Origin: an uncultured Clostridia bacterium
Lineage (GTDB): Bacteria > Bacillota > Clostridia > Oscillospirales > Ruminococcaceae
NCBI GenBank assembly: GCA_947631535.1
Contig: CANRLU010000003.1
Coordinates: 1-61,039 of the forward strand
DNA length: 61,039 bases
Direction of reading: 5' to 3'
A program made the translations under genes and the position numbers. This document shows, piece by piece, positions 26,584 through 35,121 of the stretch (within the stretch, counting starts at the first letter, position 1; every line of letters begins with the position of its first letter). Below the pieces are notes generated by a model that worked only from the letters and a program-made list of their open reading frames with translations, was not told the DNA's origin and searched no databases.

Positions 26584-26986
26584 GAAAAGCACCAATCTTG
26601 AAATTTTAGTCAAGACCGCTATCGAGAAGATCAGGGATATGGTAGATACCGAGACCATAATCGGCAAACCCATCACCACTTCGAACGGAACGACGATAAT
26701 ACCCGTTTCTAAGGTATCCGTCGGCTTCGGCTCAGGCGGTTCTGATCTTCCCACAAAGCAGGCAAAAGACCTCTTCGGCGGCGGCGCAGGCGGCGGAGTA
26801 TCCATTCAGCCGATAGCATTTATTACCATTCTGCCCGACGGAAACGTTAAGCTTTTGCAGATGACAATAAACGCCACCAAGGAGAACGCGGCTTTGGCAC
26901 TCATTCCCGATATCGTCGATAAAATAACGGGGATAATATCCAAGGGAAAGACTGACAGCGCTTCTGAGGAAACCGAAGAGGAATAA
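26576..26986 (+). CDS. gerW: YtfJ/GerW sporulation protein
   Basis: 136 residues. Needed in Bacillus for germination responses and made in the forespore. Family blocks: ETIIGKPITTSNGTTIIPVSK, VGFGSGGSD, and the Gly-rich FGGGAGGGVSIQPIAFI. I use ATG 26576, which follows AAAGGAG at a good distance and overlaps the DUF2953 gene end. The acidic C-terminus (SEETEEE) is usual. Position between DUF2953 and DacF-type genes supports the call. Confidence 0.92.
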   Translation: MSEKSTNLEILVKTAIEKIRDMVDTETIIGKPITTSNGTTIIPVSKVSVGFGSGGSDLPTKQAKDLFGGGAGGGVSIQPIAFITILPDGNVKLLQMTINATKENAALALIPDIVDKITGIISKGKTDSASEETEEE

Positions 26987-27014
26987 CGCGTATTTTTTGA
27001 GAGAGCCGGCACAG

Positions 27015-27046
27015 ACTATCTTCCGAAAAACTTTTCGGAGGATAGT
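27015..27046 (+). promoter_or_regulatory. Long hairpin containing the dacF-type ribosome site
   Basis: ACTATC plus TTCCGAAAA (27015-27029) pairs with TTTTCGGAG plus GATAGT (27032-27046), 15 contiguous pairs with one G-T wobble and a two-base loop (in practice four or more). GGAGG (27037-27041) lies in the 3' arm and ATG 27049 follows at once, so the fold would block ribosome entry. There is no T-run, so it is not a terminator. Confidence 0.75.
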
Positions 27047-27048
27047 TT

Positions 27049-28128
27049 ATGGAATATATTAAAAGAATGGTCGTCTGCCTTATATGCCTTGCGGCTATAG
27101 CGACCGTTATCTGTATAAATATAAGAGCCGACGATGTTGTGACCAACGCAAAAGCCGCGGTGCTCATTGAGCCGGAGAGCGGAAAGATACTTCACTCGAA
27201 GAATATGGACGCAAAGCTCCAGATGGCGAGCACCACCAAAATAATGACCGCGATACTCACTCTCGAGTCGGGAAACATCGACGAACCTTTTACCGTAGAC
27301 AGTGATGCCATAAGGGTGGAGGGGTCGTCTATGGGTCTTTTGGAGGGCGACACCGTTACCAAACGCGCACTCTGCTACGGCATGCTTTTGCCGAGCGGCA
27401 ACGACGCCGCCAATGCGGCCGCTGTAGCCGTGGCGGGAAGCGTTGAGGACTTCGTAGTGATGATGAACGAGAAGGCAAAAGAACTCGGACTTGCTTCCAC
27501 TCACTTCGTAACGCCCTCGGGGCTCGACGATTTTACCGACAGTCATTATTCCACAGCATACGATATGGCGAAGCTCGCCGCGTATGCACTTAAAAACGAC
27601 GTTTTCCGCGAAATATGCTCAACAAAAAGCATCAGCCTCGACCTCGGAGGCAGGAGCGTTTGGCTCGGAAATACCAACAAGCTTTTGGGAAGCTGCGAAG
27701 GCGTTTTCGGCGTAAAGACGGGCTTTACCGATAAGGCGGGAAGATGCCTTATAACCGCCTGCGAGCGCGGCGGGATAAGCCTTATATGCGTTACACTCGG
27801 CGACTCGACCGACTGGATAGATCACACCAACCTTTACGACTACGGTTTTTCTTCGCTTGAGCGGGTAGAGCTCGGCGGTGAGAGCTATAAGGTGCCGGCG
27901 GTCGGCGGGAGCGAGAGCATTATAGAACTCGAAAGCGACAAAACCGTTGCCGTTCTTGAAAAAGGCGATCGGGACAGAATAGAGAAAAAGGTCATACTGC
28001 CGCAGTTCATATATGAGCCGGCAGACGGCGAAAGCGTTTACGGGCAGGAAATATATTACCTCGACGGCGGGGTAATAGCGGTATTGGAGCTTAAACTTAT
28101 AAAGGAGCCTGTGACAGCTGCCGGATAA
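27049..28128 (+). CDS. D-alanyl-D-alanine carboxypeptidase, DacF/PBP5 type
   Basis: Low-molecular-weight PBP of 359 residues that trims the terminal D-Ala of peptidoglycan stem peptides. A signal peptide (about 1-26) is followed by the S11 peptidase domain: SxxK S61-TTK-64, SGN at 116-118 (LLPSGNDA) and KTG near 223 (VKTGFTDKAGR). The C-terminal part is the beta-rich PBP5-C region ending without a clear amphipathic anchor. Context next to gerW suggests the sporulation-type DacF, but vegetative DacA-like action cannot be excluded. The ribosome site is buried in a long hairpin. Confidence 0.92.
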   Translation: MEYIKRMVVCLICLAAIATVICINIRADDVVTNAKAAVLIEPESGKILHSKNMDAKLQMASTTKIMTAILTLESGNIDEPFTVDSDAIRVEGSSMGLLEGDTVTKRALCYGMLLPSGNDAANAAAVAVAGSVEDFVVMMNEKAKELGLASTHFVTPSGLDDFTDSHYSTAYDMAKLAAYALKNDVFREICSTKSISLDLGGRSVWLGNTNKLLGSCEGVFGVKTGFTDKAGRCLITACERGGISLICVTLGDSTDWIDHTNLYDYGFSSLERVELGGESYKVPAVGGSESIIELESDKTVAVLEKGDRDRIEKKVILPQFIYEPADGESVYGQEIYYLDGGVIAVLELKLIKEPVTAAG

Positions 28129-28147
28129 TTTGACCGAAAGGACAGAA

Positions 28148-28915
28148 ATGGAATCGAGAATACAGAAAATAATAAGTGAAAGCGGATATTGCTCGCGCAG
28201 AAAGGCCGAGGAGCTTATAGCGGCGGGAAGAGTCAAGGTGAACGGCCGTCCCTGCCATCTCGGGGACAAGGCGGACATCTCGCGAGATATCATAAGCATC
28301 GACGGTGAAAACATATATACGCCCACGAAGCGCGAACTCGTCTATTATATGCTCAACAAGCCCCGCGGATACGTCACCACGGCTTCCGACGAGCTCGACC
28401 GCCGCTGTGTTATGGATCTTGTCGGCGACATTCCGGAGCGGGTGTTTCCCGTGGGCAGGCTCGACCGCAATTCCGAGGGACTGCTTCTTCTTACCAACGA
28501 CGGTGATTTTGCCAACAGGATAATGCACCCGAGCGGGCACGTTGCAAAGTCGTACCGCGTTACGGTAAGGCCGGATATCAGCGAAGAGCAGCTTAATATG
28601 CTCGCCGGCGGAGTTGTGATAGACGGCGTGAAAACTCTGCCCGCTTCGGTATCGGTGATAACCAAGGAAGAGGGCAGGGTGGTGCTGCTTCTCACCATAA
28701 GAGAGGGCAGGAACCGCCAGATAAGAAAAATGTGCGAGGCCGTGGGGCTTGAAGTCGCAAGGCTGAAAAGAATATCCATAGGTCCGCTGCGCCTCGGAAT
28801 GTTGAAGCCCGGGGAATACCGCGAGCTGACTCTGGCCGAGCTTTCGGCCATAAGAAACTGCATAAGAAAAGAGGAAGGCAAAAATGCTTCAAATCCTGAA
28901 AAAAGACGGAAATGA
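28148..28915 (+). CDS. Pseudouridine synthase, RsuA/RluB family
   Basis: 255 residues. An N-terminal S4 RNA-binding domain (ISESGYCSRRKAEELI) is followed by the catalytic domain with GRLDRNSEGLLLLTND (catalytic Asp about 105) and the RNRQIRKMCEAVGL signature. In Bacillus the scpB-linked gene is RluB, acting on 23S rRNA position 2605 (E. coli numbering), so this is probably RluB. I start at ATG 28148 after GAAAGGA; a TTG six codons upstream would add residues not seen in the family. It overlaps the next gene by 32 bases. Confidence 0.92.
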   Translation: MESRIQKIISESGYCSRRKAEELIAAGRVKVNGRPCHLGDKADISRDIISIDGENIYTPTKRELVYYMLNKPRGYVTTASDELDRRCVMDLVGDIPERVFPVGRLDRNSEGLLLLTNDGDFANRIMHPSGHVAKSYRVTVRPDISEEQLNMLAGGVVIDGVKTLPASVSVITKEEGRVVLLLTIREGRNRQIRKMCEAVGLEVARLKRISIGPLRLGMLKPGEYRELTLAELSAIRNCIRKEEGKNASNPEKRRK

Positions 28916-29258
28916 CGGCTACGAGGATATACTTAACGATCTCGGACTATGCGGTGCCGACGGCATAAAGATATCGGAAGCCGTGAACGACGGCAGGGTG
29001 GACGGCTTCGGGATATATTCGATAACTCCGGAGCAGCTGACCGTATATAAGATCTCCTGCGGGAGCGACCTTATGCTCGCCGACGGGCTCATCAGAAGCA
29101 TACTTTTTCTGGCAGCGCTTAAGGGTGTTGAAAAGGCAGTGTTTGAAAACGGCAGCGACGAGCTTCCGAGAAAGCTCTGCCTTATAAAAAGCGGCGTTGT
29201 TTTGGAGCCGATATCTGAGGTATTCGGAGGCTGCGAGGGCTGCGCTGAAAAGCAGTAA
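28884..29258 (+). CDS. Unknown small protein, possibly GNAT-like
   Basis: 124 residues, start ATG 28884 inside the end of the pseudouridine synthase gene, with GAGGAAGG eight bases before. The central part (VYKISCGSDLMLADGLIRSILFLAALKGVEKA; given here only as a region, residues about 52-84) has the strand-helix rhythm of an acetyltransferase core, with a short strand and then a long helix, but no clear acetyl-CoA loop. The C-terminus GGCEGCAEKQ has two cysteines that might bind metal. Function unknown. Confidence 0.7.
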   Translation: MLQILKKDGNDGYEDILNDLGLCGADGIKISEAVNDGRVDGFGIYSITPEQLTVYKISCGSDLMLADGLIRSILFLAALKGVEKAVFENGSDELPRKLCLIKSGVVLEPISEVFGGCEGCAEKQ

Positions 29259-29303
29259 AGTGCTACATATTTGCATTTTAATCAAATCTTAATATTTTGA
29301 ATA

Positions 29304-29332
29304 TTGATTCTTAATAAATTTTGTTGTATCAT
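29304..29332 (+). promoter_or_regulatory. Sigma-A promoter for the 29.35-kb membrane protein
   Basis: TTGATT (29304-29309), 17-bp spacer, TATCAT (29327-29332), leaving a leader of only about 11-14 bases before ATG 29351. Confidence 0.6.
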
Positions 29333-29350
29333 CATTGGGCGGACAGTAAA

Positions 29351-29878
29351 ATGAAAAAACTCAGCTTTCAGATCGCTTTCGGGGGGATATCCTCCGCGCT
29401 ATGCATAATAATGATGTTCTCCGTAGGGCTGTTTCCGGTGCTCGTATATGTTTTCCCGATGCTTTCAAGCCTCGTTATCTTTGCCGTAAACTACGAGTGC
29501 GGGATAAAAACCGCTGCGGCGTCTTATATAAGCGTGTCGCTGCTTTCACTTATCCTCTCGCCCGATAAAGAGTCGGCGCTGCTGTTTCTGTTCTTCTTCG
29601 GCTGCTATCCGCTTTTGAGCGGATATATCGACCGCTTAAAGAGCGCTCTGTTCAGGTGGGTCGTGAGATTTGCTTTTTTCAACGCAGCCGTGGCCGCGAG
29701 CTATTTTCTGCTGATAAAGCTTTTTGTAGCAGTCGAGCTGAACGAATTCGGAAAATACACCGTTCCCGTACTGCTCGTTTCCGCAAATCTTTTGCTCGTG
29801 CTTTACGACAGAATGTTGCGCGCGATAGAGGTCGTTTATGTCCGCAAAATAAGGAAGAAACTCTTCAAAAGAAAGTAA
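29351..29878 (+). CDS. Unknown polytopic membrane protein, ECF S-component-like
   Basis: 175 residues with about five or six membrane helices and a basic C-terminal tail (RKIRKKLFKRK). The start MKKLSFQIAFGGISSALCI resembles the beginning of energy-coupling-factor substrate-binding subunits, and the length fits, but I see no diagnostic S-component motif and no ECF ATPase genes nearby. I use ATG 29351 rather than a TTG upstream that lies within the promoter. It is followed after 15 bases by the TVP38-family gene. Confidence 0.65.
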   Translation: MKKLSFQIAFGGISSALCIIMMFSVGLFPVLVYVFPMLSSLVIFAVNYECGIKTAAASYISVSLLSLILSPDKESALLFLFFFGCYPLLSGYIDRLKSALFRWVVRFAFFNAAVAASYFLLIKLFVAVELNEFGKYTVPVLLVSANLLLVLYDRMLRAIEVVYVRKIRKKLFKRK

Positions 29879-29893
29879 CATAAAGGTGATATA

Positions 29894-30598
29894 ATGAATC
29901 AGAAGCAGAAAAAGGCAGTAAGAATAGGCTCCGTCGTGATATTCTTTGCGGTCATGATAATTCTTACCGTTGTCTGCTGGCCTGTGGTAAAGATGATCCA
30001 AAGCGACGAGGGCAGGCAGGTACTCAAGGAGCTTGTATCGGATAATCTTCTGCTCGGCGTGGTAATTTTTCTGGCGCTCCAGATATTGCAGATAGTGGTC
30101 GCGCTGATACCCGGTGCAGTGGTGCAGGTGCTCGGAGGAGTTCTTTTCGGAGGCTTCTGGGGAACTATCCTCTGCATACTCGGGACTTTTTTGGGCGAAG
30201 CGATCGTCTTTTACGTGGTGAGGCGGTTCGGCAGGCCTTTTGTTGAGGCAGTGGTCGATACAAAGAACATACACAAATTCGGCTTTTTGCAGGACACCAG
30301 AAAATGCGAACTTGCCGTTTTCATACTCTTTCTTATCCCCATAATGCCGAAAGACGCCCTAACGTATATCGCTCCGCTGACCGATATAAAACCGTCGTCG
30401 TTCTTTTTGCTCTCTATGCTTGCGCGCTCTCCGTGGCTCGTGGTGTCCAACGTTTTCGGCTCGGGCCTTGAAAGCGGTAACTTCCTTATAATGGTCGTTA
30501 TGGTTGCGATAGTCGCCGTTGGCGGTGTCGTCGGGATACTTTATAAAGACAGGATAATCAACGCTTTTCGCAACGCAAGAAAGACTAAGTCAAACTGA
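29894..30598 (+). CDS. TVP38/TMEM64 (DedA-superfamily) membrane protein
   Basis: 234 residues with about six membrane segments. The core has the re-entrant-loop signature GAVVQVLGGVLFGGFWG, a GTFLGEAIVFYVVRRFGR segment and the IPIMPKDALTYIA loop; these define the TVP38/VTT domain. Related proteins are thought to move lipids such as undecaprenyl phosphate or phosphatidylethanolamine across the membrane; the cargo here is unknown. It ends at a strong terminator. Confidence 0.9.
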   Translation: MNQKQKKAVRIGSVVIFFAVMIILTVVCWPVVKMIQSDEGRQVLKELVSDNLLLGVVIFLALQILQIVVALIPGAVVQVLGGVLFGGFWGTILCILGTFLGEAIVFYVVRRFGRPFVEAVVDTKNIHKFGFLQDTRKCELAVFILFLIPIMPKDALTYIAPLTDIKPSSFFLLSMLARSPWLVVSNVFGSGLESGNFLIMVVMVAIVAVGGVVGILYKDRIINAFRNARKTKSN

Positions 30599-30610
30599 AT
30601 ATGACTTTAC

Positions 30611-30638
30611 GGCAGGCCGAGCGGTCTGCCTTTATTTT
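30611..30638 (+). terminator. Terminator after TVP38 gene
   Basis: GGCAGGCC (30611-30618) pairs with GGTCTGCC (30623-30630) with one G-T pair, loop GAGC, then TTTATTTT. Confidence 0.85.
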
Positions 30639-30699
30639 CGGCTTTTCCTTGCACAAATCACCGTTTTGTTTGCATAAATCCCGCTTTTTTAAAAAACTG

Positions 30700-30728
30700 T
30701 GGAAAAACGCGATTTCAGATGATATAAT
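30700..30728 (+). promoter_or_regulatory. Sigma-A promoter for the GH115 gene
   Basis: TGGAAA (30700-30705), 17-bp spacer, TATAAT (30723-30728), about 38 bp before ATG 30767. The -35 is weak, so an activator may be needed (inference). Confidence 0.55.
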
Positions 30729-30766
30729 TGTCAGCGAAAAAAAACTTTGCGAACAGGAGTATGATC

Positions 30767-33730
30767 ATGAGCAGCTTTAAACTTTATAAAAACGGAAGTC
30801 TCTGCGATATCCTCATAGAAGAAAGCGCCTTCGAGGGCATAAAGCTCGTTGCAAACGCTCACGCGGAGGACATAGAGCTCGTCTGCGGCAAAAAGCCCGA
30901 AATATTCTCTTCGCTTGAGCAGGTCAAGGCCGAAAGCGTCATTTTTGCGGGGACCGTCGGAAAGAGCGAAATTATCGACCGCCTTGCCGCGGAAGGCAAA
31001 ATAGGCCTTGAAAACGTGAGCGGCAAGAGGGAAGTGTATACCTTAGCGCACCTTGAATCGCCCTTTGCGGAACGACCCGAAATAAAGGAAGCTATCGTTA
31101 TCGCAGGAAGCGACAAGCGCGGGACTATCTACGGGATTTTCGACATCTCCGAGAGAATAGGCGTTTCTCCGCTCGTATACTGGGGCGACGTTGTCCCGCG
31201 CAGAAAAGACTGCGTTGAGGTAGATCTCGGCCGAGGCTTCACCTCGAAGGAGCCCTCCGTGCGTTACCGCGGACTGTTCATCAACGACGACTGGCCGGCC
31301 TTCGGCGGCTGGTGCCATAAGCGCTTCGGAGGCTACAACGCCAAGGCGTATGACCCCGTGTTTCAGCTCATATTGAGGCTCAAGGGCAACTATATGTGGC
31401 CCGCTATGTGGACGGGTATCTTCTCGGAGGAGGGCCCAGGGCTCGCCAACGCTGAGCTCGCCGACAAATACGGCATAGTTATGGGCGCTTCGCACCACGA
31501 GCCTATGTGCAGAGCCGGTGCCGAGTGGCAGAAGATATATAAGAATTACGGCGATGACAACACCTGGAGCTTTATCTCGAATAAAGACGCGATAACAGAG
31601 TTCTGGCGCGACGGTTTAAAGCGCAACAAGGACTTTGAGAACGTCATTACAGTCGGTATGCGCGGCGAGAACGATTCGCTGCTACTTGGTAAAAACGCTA
31701 CGCTTGAAGACAATATCAATGTTCTGAGAAACGTCATCAACACCCAGAACGGCCTCTTGCAAGAGGTAATCAACCCCGATCTTAAAAAGATCCCGCGCAT
31801 GCTCGCGCTTTATTATGAGGTGGAGGACTACTATCAGGGCGACAAGACCGCCAAGGGTCTCAAGAACTGGGAAGCCCTCGACGACGTTATTCTTATGCTC
31901 TGCGACGACACGTTTGCAAACCTAAGGTTCCTGCCAGACGAAACCGACCGAGATCACAAGGGCGGCTTCGGCATGTATTATCACTACGATTATCACGGAG
32001 CTTCGATATCCTATGAGTGGATGAATGTCAACCGTCTTTCCAAAACCTGGGAACAGATGACTATGGCGTATGACTACAACATCAGGGAACTCTGGATAGT
32101 CAACCTTGGCGACATCAAGGGGCTCGAATATCCTCTTTGCTACTTTATGGCACTTGCCTACGATTTTGAGAGGTACGGCTCAAACGCCGTCAACAGCGTT
32201 GAAAGCTTTGTGAAAAACTGGGTGAAGCAGCAGTACGGCGACTGGTTCACCGAAAGTCAGCTTGAAGACGTTTACACCGTTCTCAACGGCTATACCAAAT
32301 ACAACAACGCCCGCACGCCCGAGTCAATGAACCAGAATATCTATTCGCCCATAAACTTCCGTGAGGGCGAAAGAGTGTACGGCGAATGTCAGCACCTCAT
32401 CGACCTTGCAGAGTCGCTCTATAAAAACGCTCCCGAGCCCATAAAGCCGTCGATATTCTATGAGGTATACTATCCCGCGGTTGCTTCGCTCAATTTTGTG
32501 CTGATGTCGATAGAAGCCGGACTGAATAACTTCTATGCCTCTCACGGCAGCCTTGCGGCAAACAGGTATTTAGACTGCGTTAAAAAGCGAGTAAAACGCG
32601 ACGAAGAGCTCCAGAAAGAGTTTGACACTCTGCTTGACGGCAAGTGGATACATATGGCCGACTCCGCGCACCACGGCTTCAGGAGCTGGAACAACGAGGA
32701 CTGGAGATATCCCACGGTGAGCGAGGTCGTGCCGGTCCCGTCGGTAAAATCCTATGTTTCGTTCGCCGGCAGCGAGAGATACACCATCGGCACCTACTGG
32801 GCGGGCAATCCGCTTGTGAACCGCGAATTTATGCGTCCAGACACCGAGAAGATAACCATAAACATCGAGACCGGCAGCTCTGCAGAGATGCACTATGAAA
32901 TAAAGTGCGATAAGCCTTGGCTCATATTTGAGAACACCTCCGGAACCGTCACTCCCGAGAGCGGAATTGCAAGGGTCGATGTTAAAATCGACCGCTCTAA
33001 GCTCGAAAACACGACCGACAGCGCAGATATCAACGTCCGCTGCGTCTTCAAGACCGACAAGATGAACGAGCGGGACGACGAAGAGATGTACGACAAGCCC
33101 ATCGGCAGGACGTATTCGAGGCTCAAGGTCTATGCGGGCGGCGAATATAACTATCCTCCGATGACATATGTTGACACCGAAGGGTTCGTCTCGATGGAAG
33201 CGAGCAGATACAGCGCAGCCCACGCCACCGAAAACGCGAAATGGGTAGGAATCGACCACCTTTCAAGGCTCGATACCCCCGCAATGAAGATACTTCCTTC
33301 GACGGAGGCGTATCTGAGCAACGACGAGGACAGATATCTTTCCGACGACGTTCCGTATATCGAATACAGCTTTGCCACCGAAAACGAGGGCGACTATGAA
33401 CTTGCAATGTATTTCTCGACGAGAAACCCCGTTTCGGCAAAGTCGAAGTTAAGAGTAGGACTGTCGGTGAACGGCGGCGAACGCGAGATAATTTATACTG
33501 CTCCTTCGGATTACAAGCCCGGTATGCACGGCAGCAGAGACTGGGGCAGGGAAGTTCTTGAAAGAGTGCGCGTTAAAAAGACGGACATAAAGGTGGAAAA
33601 GGGCGTAAACAAAATAAGGATATACGGCGGCGACCCGAATATCATCCTTGAAAAGCTCGTTGCATATCCCAAGGGTCACGAGCCCGCAAGAACCTACCTC
33701 GGTGTGCCCGAAAGCTACTGCGTAAAGTAA
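30767..33730 (+). CDS. Glycoside hydrolase family 115 (xylan alpha-1,2-glucuronidase)
   Basis: 987 residues. GH115 enzymes remove (4-O-methyl)-glucuronic acid side groups from xylan. The N-terminal region contains AIVIAGSDKRGTIYGIFD; the barrel has RYRGLFINDDWPAF, RLKGNYMWPAMW and GASHHEPMCR, all family signatures; the C-terminal beta domain has SMEASRYSAAHAT and GVNKIRIYGGDP. I start at ATG 30767, seven bases after CAGGAG. No signal peptide is present, so it should work inside the cell on imported acidic xylo-oligosaccharides. No transporter or regulator gene is adjacent. Confidence 0.92.
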   Translation: MSSFKLYKNGSLCDILIEESAFEGIKLVANAHAEDIELVCGKKPEIFSSLEQVKAESVIFAGTVGKSEIIDRLAAEGKIGLENVSGKREVYTLAHLESPFAERPEIKEAIVIAGSDKRGTIYGIFDISERIGVSPLVYWGDVVPRRKDCVEVDLGRGFTSKEPSVRYRGLFINDDWPAFGGWCHKRFGGYNAKAYDPVFQLILRLKGNYMWPAMWTGIFSEEGPGLANAELADKYGIVMGASHHEPMCRAGAEWQKIYKNYGDDNTWSFISNKDAITEFWRDGLKRNKDFENVITVGMRGENDSLLLGKNATLEDNINVLRNVINTQNGLLQEVINPDLKKIPRMLALYYEVEDYYQGDKTAKGLKNWEALDDVILMLCDDTFANLRFLPDETDRDHKGGFGMYYHYDYHGASISYEWMNVNRLSKTWEQMTMAYDYNIRELWIVNLGDIKGLEYPLCYFMALAYDFERYGSNAVNSVESFVKNWVKQQYGDWFTESQLEDVYTVLNGYTKYNNARTPESMNQNIYSPINFREGERVYGECQHLIDLAESLYKNAPEPIKPSIFYEVYYPAVASLNFVLMSIEAGLNNFYASHGSLAANRYLDCVKKRVKRDEELQKEFDTLLDGKWIHMADSAHHGFRSWNNEDWRYPTVSEVVPVPSVKSYVSFAGSERYTIGTYWAGNPLVNREFMRPDTEKITINIETGSSAEMHYEIKCDKPWLIFENTSGTVTPESGIARVDVKIDRSKLENTTDSADINVRCVFKTDKMNERDDEEMYDKPIGRTYSRLKVYAGGEYNYPPMTYVDTEGFVSMEASRYSAAHATENAKWVGIDHLSRLDTPAMKILPSTEAYLSNDEDRYLSDDVPYIEYSFATENEGDYELAMYFSTRNPVSAKSKLRVGLSVNGGEREIIYTAPSDYKPGMHGSRDWGREVLERVRVKKTDIKVEKGVNKIRIYGGDPNIILEKLVAYPKGHEPARTYLGVPESYCVK

Positions 33731-33757
33731 CTTCGCTTTACAGCATTTCAGCGAACT

Positions 33758-34504
33758 ATGACCGATTATCAGCGCTTTGATGAGCTCACTTCAAAGTCTA
33801 TAGAAGAACTTCACGAGGACAACGGCGTGGGGACTCTTTCGGAAAAGTATCTCCACGTCTTCCTCAAGAATTATTTTGAGCCCGACAAGTCCTGCCACGA
33901 AGTAAAGGTAGGACGCTTTACAGCGGATATCTGCCGTGACGACCGCATAACCGAGATACAGACCCGCAATCTCAACGCCCTGCGCGAAAAGCTCGAGTAT
34001 TATATGCTCGAGGGATACGATGTTACCGTCGTACACCCGATACCCCGCATACGCAAAATTCTCCACATCGACCCCGATACCGGCGCCGTCGTGAAGACCT
34101 ATCGCTATCCGAGAAAAGGGAGCTTTTACAGCGCGATACCCGAGCTTTATAAAATAAAGTATTTTCTCGACTGGGACAAACTCACTGTGCGGCTGATGCT
34201 TTTTGACGTCGAGGAATACCGCGAGATAAAGCCGAACGGCAGAAAACGTTCGGAGCGGCTCGAAAGGATACCGTTTGCAATAGGGGAGTCGGCGATACTC
34301 GACAATCCCGCGGATTACCTCATCTTTATCCCCGAGGGACTGCCGCAGGAATTCACCTCAAAGGACTACGCGGCGTGCGCAAAGGTCTCGCGGGAGACGG
34401 CCAACGCGGCTCTGAATATCCTTTCCTACCTTAAAACCATAGAGCGAGTCTCAAAAGACGGCAGGTATTACGTCTACAGGCTCAATAAATACTTTCAAAT
34501 GTAA
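33758..34504 (+). CDS. Unknown protein, possible PD-(D/E)XK nuclease-like domain plus winged helix
   Basis: 248 residues. The N-terminal half has a pattern that fits a restriction-endonuclease fold: a helix with a conserved-looking Glu (LSEKYLHVFLKNYF), then VGRFTADI and ITEIQTRNL, giving D-x(7-8)-ExQ with Gln in place of the usual Lys, then KLEYYMLEGYDVTVVHPIP. The C-terminal 70 residues look like a winged helix (FTSKDYAACAKVSRETANAALNILSYL). I recall similar uncharacterised clostridial proteins (perhaps DUF8091, unverified). It starts 27 bases after the GH115 gene, without an obvious ribosome site, and ends in a perfect terminator. Function unknown. Confidence 0.75.
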   Translation: MTDYQRFDELTSKSIEELHEDNGVGTLSEKYLHVFLKNYFEPDKSCHEVKVGRFTADICRDDRITEIQTRNLNALREKLEYYMLEGYDVTVVHPIPRIRKILHIDPDTGAVVKTYRYPRKGSFYSAIPELYKIKYFLDWDKLTVRLMLFDVEEYREIKPNGRKRSERLERIPFAIGESAILDNPADYLIFIPEGLPQEFTSKDYAACAKVSRETANAALNILSYLKTIERVSKDGRYYVYRLNKYFQM

Positions 34505-34528
34505 ACGGCGGAGTTTTCCGCCGTTTTT
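34504..34528 (+). terminator. Terminator after the 33.76-kb gene
   Basis: Perfect 9-bp stem AACGGCGGA (34504-34512) with TCCGCCGTT (34517-34525), then T's that run directly into the ECF promoter. Confidence 0.92.
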
Positions 34529-34558
34529 TGAAACTTTTTTGCCGGTATGAGCGTCTAA
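34529..34558 (+). promoter_or_regulatory. ECF-type promoter for the sigma/anti-sigma operon
   Basis: TGAAAC (34529-34534), 17-bp spacer, CGTCTAA (34552-34558). This is the classic ECF -35/-10 pair and implies autoregulation by the sigma factor encoded next. Confidence 0.75.
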
Positions 34559-34599
34559 CTGTCGTAACGTTACAGAAAACAGAAAAGGGGTGGTTCAGC

Positions 34600-35121
34600 G
34601 TGGACGCAACATTCGCCGAAAAGCTTAAGTCGGGCGACGCAGAGTGCTTTATGCAAGCCTTTTCGGAGGTCTCGGACGAGCTTTACCGCGTGGCGTATAT
34701 CTATGTCAAAAACGGCGAGGACGCGCGCGACGTAGTCCAGGAGACGGCTTATCGCTGTTTTAAGGGCATCGGAAAGTTAAAAAGTCCGGAGTATTTCCGA
34801 ACTTGGGCAGTAAAAACGGCCATCAACTGCGCGCTCGACATACTTAGGAAAAACAGGCGGACGGTCTCGCTCGAAGACAGACCCGACATTTTGGCGGAAG
34901 CGCCTTCGCCGGAAAGCGCCGCGGTAGCTTCGGTAACGCTTGACAGGCTTATGAACTCGCTCAACGAGCGAGAAAAAAGCGCGGTCATCTTAAGGCACAT
35001 CTGCGACCTGAGTCTTGAGGAGATTTCGAGGGCGATGAAAATCCCGCTGAGCACCGCAAAAACAACGCTTTATCGGGCTATGGACAAGTTGAGAAAGGAG
35101 AGCTTGGAAAATGAAGAATGA
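34600..35121 (+). CDS. ECF-family RNA polymerase sigma factor
   Basis: 173 residues: region 2 (SDELYRVAYIYVKNGEDARDVVQET, with the -10 recognition block YFRTWAVKTAINCALDILR) and region 4 (LNEREKSAVILRHICDLSLEE, then STAKTTLYRAMDKLRK). This is the two-domain ECF layout. I use GTG 34600, behind AAAGGGG; an upstream frame extension has no family similarity. An ECF-type promoter precedes it and the membrane anti-sigma gene overlaps its end by 11 bases. The signal is probably at the envelope (inference). Confidence 0.93.
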   Translation: MDATFAEKLKSGDAECFMQAFSEVSDELYRVAYIYVKNGEDARDVVQETAYRCFKGIGKLKSPEYFRTWAVKTAINCALDILRKNRRTVSLEDRPDILAEAPSPESAAVASVTLDRLMNSLNEREKSAVILRHICDLSLEEISRAMKIPLSTAKTTLYRAMDKLRKESLENEE

